Shown here piece after piece: positions 61,899 to 64,000 of a stretch of DNA of 64,000 bases (its first letter is position 1; each line of letters opens with the position of its first letter). The DNA lies in contig NZ_JAEVHL010000002.1 in assembly GCF_016803395.1 (NCBI RefSeq), positions 1 through 64,000 on the forward strand, written 5' to 3'. Made by a program: the position numbers and the translations under genes. The DNA comes from Micromonospora tarensis (GTDB lineage Bacteria > Actinomycetota > Actinomycetes > Mycobacteriales > Micromonosporaceae). The notes under the pieces were generated by a model. The model saw only the letters and a program-made list of their open reading frames with translations, was not told where the DNA came from and did not search any database.

Positions 61899-63499
61899 TA
61901 CGACGCCGCGGCTGTTCACGCCGCCGCTGGTGACCGGCCCGCCCGGACCGTGTGGCTGCGGCTGTGCGCTGACGCCGGAGACCAGTTACGGGTTCGACGT
62001 CGACGAGTTCGCGCGTGACGTGCTGCGGCACCCGCTCGATCCGTGGCAGCGGTGGTCGGCGGTCCACGCCGGCGAGCTGCTACCCGACGGCTCGCCGCGG
62101 TTCAGCATCGTGCTGATCCTGGTGGCCCGGCAGAACGGGAAGACCGAACTGCTGGTGGTGCTCGCCCTCTACTGGCTGTACGTGGCGCGGATCGCCCTGG
62201 TGCTGGGTACGTCGACGAAGCTCGACTACGCCAAGGAGTCCTGGAAGAAGGCGGTCAAGCTCGCCCGGTCCATCCTGGAGCTCTCCGCCGAGATCCCGAA
62301 GCGCAGCGGGGTGCGGAAGGCCAACGGCGAGCAGGAACTGGTCGTGGTGCCGCTGGACGCGGCGAACCCGGATGACCCGGACGACCTGGAGGCGTGCCGG
62401 TACAAGATCGCCGCCGCGAACGAGGAGGGCGGCCGGTCGCTGTCGATCGGCCGGTTCATCGCCGACGAGCTGCGCCAGCACCACTCGTACGAGGCGTGGG
62501 ACGCGGCCGAGCCGGCGACCAGCGCGGTGGACGGTTCGCAGACCTTCGCCCTGTCGAACGCGGGCGACGATCGCAGCATCGTGCTGAACGACCTGCGGGA
62601 GTCGGCGCTGGCCTTCATCGAGCGCGGTGAGGGCGACGGGGACGTGATGCTGGCGGAGTGGTCCGCCCCCGAGGACGCCGATCCGTTTGACCTGGCGGCG
62701 CTCGCGCAGGCGAACCCGAACCTGGGTACGCGGAAGAACGCCCGGAAGTTGCTGGCCAACGCGCGCCGCGCGGTCGCTCGGGGCGGCAGGGCGCTCAACG
62801 GCTTCAAGACCGAGCACATGTGCATCCGTGTGAAGGTGATGAACCCGGCGATCGACCCGGGCGCGTGGAAGCGGTGCCTTGAGGTCGGGCGGCCTGGACG
62901 CCGTCCGGTCGCGCGTGGCGATGTGTCTCGACGTCGCGCCGGACCAGCTACACGCCACGCTCTACGCCGCGGCGGTGCTGCCGGACGGGCGGGTGCGGGT
63001 CGACTTCGTGAAGGACTGGGTCGGGCAGGGATGCACTGACAAGATGCGCCGCGAGCTGCCAGGCCTGGTGGCGCGGCTGCGGCCGAAGGTGCTGGGCTGG
63101 CTCCCGGCGGGACCGGCTGCGGCGTCGGCCGCCGACCTCGCCGAGCGGAAAGGCTGGCCTCCGCCGGGGGTGAAGGTCGAGGCGATCAGGGGTGACGTCG
63201 CGGCGGTGTGTATGGGTTTCGAGAAGGAGGTCACTGCGCGGCGGTTGGCGCACTCGGGTGACCCGCTGCTCGATCGTCAGGTCGGGTCGGCGGAGCGGCT
63301 GCGGCGCGGGGACACGTGGGTGTTCAGCCGTCAGATCAAGGCCGCCGAGACCAAGTCGGCCAAGGCCGATGAGGACGGGGAAGAGCAGCCCGGTGGTGGG
63401 CACGTCGACGCGGTCTACGCGGCCGCTGGCGCCGTCCATCTCGCGCGGACGTTGCCGGCACCGGTGGGCAAGCCGCGCGTGGTGGTGGTCACAAACTAG
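61819..63499 (+). pseudogene. Terminase large subunit, frameshifted
   Basis: The ATPase/nuclease motor of packaging. ATPase domain: a Walker A-like VARQNGKTELLVV and a Walker B-like RFIADELRQH. The nuclease half follows in another frame: RSRVAMCLDVAPD, VKDWVGQGCTDKMRREL and HVDAVYAAAGAVHLA. The frames join if one base is removed near 62887 (a GGG run), giving about 559 residues. GTG at 61819 overlaps the small subunit gene by 80 bases; a later start is possible. Confidence 0.85.
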
Positions 63500-63555
63500 T
63501 TCCGCGCCGGATGGTTCGATACCGAATCTCTTGACTGTCGAGTAATCTGCCGGTC

Positions 63556-64000
63556 ATGGGGTTGTGGGCGCAGGTGAGGGAGCTGTTCCGGCTGCCCTCG
63601 CTTCCGCCCGGGTACGCCCAGTTCGACGCCGACGACGAGACTCCGCCCCGTCCGGTCGATCGGGTGATCGGTGAGATGATGGGCGGAGGCATCGCGCCGA
63701 AGGTGAGTCGACAGTCGGCGCTTTCGGTGCCGGCCGTCCTGCGGGGACGGAACCTGATCTGCTCGATCTCGACGCTTCCGCTCGTGCAGTACGCCCGCAA
63801 CTGGCAGGTCGAGCCGTTGCCGCTGCTGGAGCAGATCGACCCGGACGTGCCCAACGTCGTCACCCTCGCGCAGACAATCGAAGACCTGCTCTTCGAGGGC
63901 ATCTCCTGGTGGCGGATCACCGAAACGACGGACGGCACCGACAAGGGCTTCCCGACGGCGGCACGGCACCTGGACGTCACCAGCGTGTCGTTGAACCCGC
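63556..64000 (+). CDS. Phage portal protein, truncated by window end
   Basis: The first 148 residues are seen, in one open frame to the last base. It begins MGLWAQVRELFRLPSLPPGY and contains SALSVPAVLRGRNLICSIST and LLFEGISWWRI, the pattern of portal proteins that form the dodecameric gate for DNA. It follows terminase by 56 bp, the usual place. ATG at 63556. Confidence 0.85.
   Translation, partial: MGLWAQVRELFRLPSLPPGYAQFDADDETPPRPVDRVIGEMMGGGIAPKVSRQSALSVPAVLRGRNLICSISTLPLVQYARNWQVEPLPLLEQIDPDVPNVVTLAQTIEDLLFEGISWWRITETTDGTDKGFPTAARHLDVTSVSLNP

Larger units (their letters stand above)
45307..64000 (+). mobile_element. Tailed-phage prophage (left part; right end outside window)
   Basis: The element begins at a tRNA-Phe 3' fragment. 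Integrase, repressor/excisionase switch, early genes, replication genes, resolvase, HNH nuclease, terminase subunits and portal follow, almost all on the plus strand and many overlapping by 1-4 bases. The order suits a siphovirus-type genome. At least 18.7 kb are in the window. Structural and lysis genes would follow to the right. Confidence 0.92.

Overview
The window is high-GC actinobacterial DNA. Its gene content points to Micromonosporaceae, probably Micromonospora or a close relative: a BldC regulator, a DUF3073 protein, valine dehydrogenase, purS/purQ/purL, a two-domain FabG4-type reductase with an HtdX-type dehydratase and a FadA2-type thiolase, F420/PPOX-type enzymes, many GTG starts, and several promoters with a TANNNT box 6-7 nt before the start codon (leaderless type). 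The genus is inferred from remembered gene order and protein sequence; no search was run.

Layout. 1-1.2 kb: a broken AbiEi-like gene with a duplicated 5' end. 1.26-2.5 kb: purD. 2.5-6.7 kb: a lipid-catabolism block (acyl-CoA synthetase, acyl-CoA dehydrogenase, SCP2 protein) read leftward, facing a TetR regulator. 6.7-9.9 kb: two DedA membrane proteins flanking a two-component system. 10.0-13.95 kb: an overlapping leftward operon of a PurA-like enzyme, a VWA protein, a J-domain/pseudokinase and a Nudix/winged-helix (NrtR-like) regulator; this is one of the two best candidates for an undescribed system. 14.0-17.7 kb: htdX-fabG4 divergent from fadA2, sharing an operator motif with the tetR promoter. 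17.75-30.95 kb: most of de novo purine synthesis (purB, purS-Q-L, purF, purM), interrupted by a YbjQ protein, a secreted trypsin-like protease, a ComB-like phosphatase and a large membrane protein. 31.0-32.4 kb: a compact RiPP locus, a radical SAM/SPASM maturase overlapping a 75-aa precursor with aromatic-x-Asn motifs (AmcB/AmcA-like), the other best candidate. 32.5-45.1 kb: chromosomal genes including DUF3073, valine dehydrogenase, bldC, a PPOX protein, a methyltransferase, 3-hydroxyacyl-CoA dehydrogenase, enoyl-CoA hydratase and an apparently circularly permuted ABC solute-binding lipoprotein.

45.3-64.0 kb is the left part of a tailed-phage prophage. A 42-bp fragment matching the 3' end of tRNA-Phe(GAA) marks the attachment site. 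It is followed by a tyrosine integrase, a divergent repressor/excisionase switch, a long chain of small overlapping early genes, a RecD-like helicase, a RecB/Cas4-like nuclease, a DUF2303 protein, a primase-polymerase/helicase, an iteron-like repeat cluster, a RuvC-like resolvase, HNH nuclease, terminase small and large subunits and a truncated portal gene. The right end is outside the window.

At least seven, and probably nine, genes are split by one-base shifts (AbiEi-like, second DedA, PurA-like, HtdX, PurB, ComB, primase, terminase, and probably the gene at 43.1 kb). Because purB is among them, sequencing or assembly error is at least as likely as real pseudogenes, and such genes are annotated across the shift. 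Two families of hairpin repeats and a GTGAG-type tandem repeat at gene junctions are scattered through the chromosomal part.
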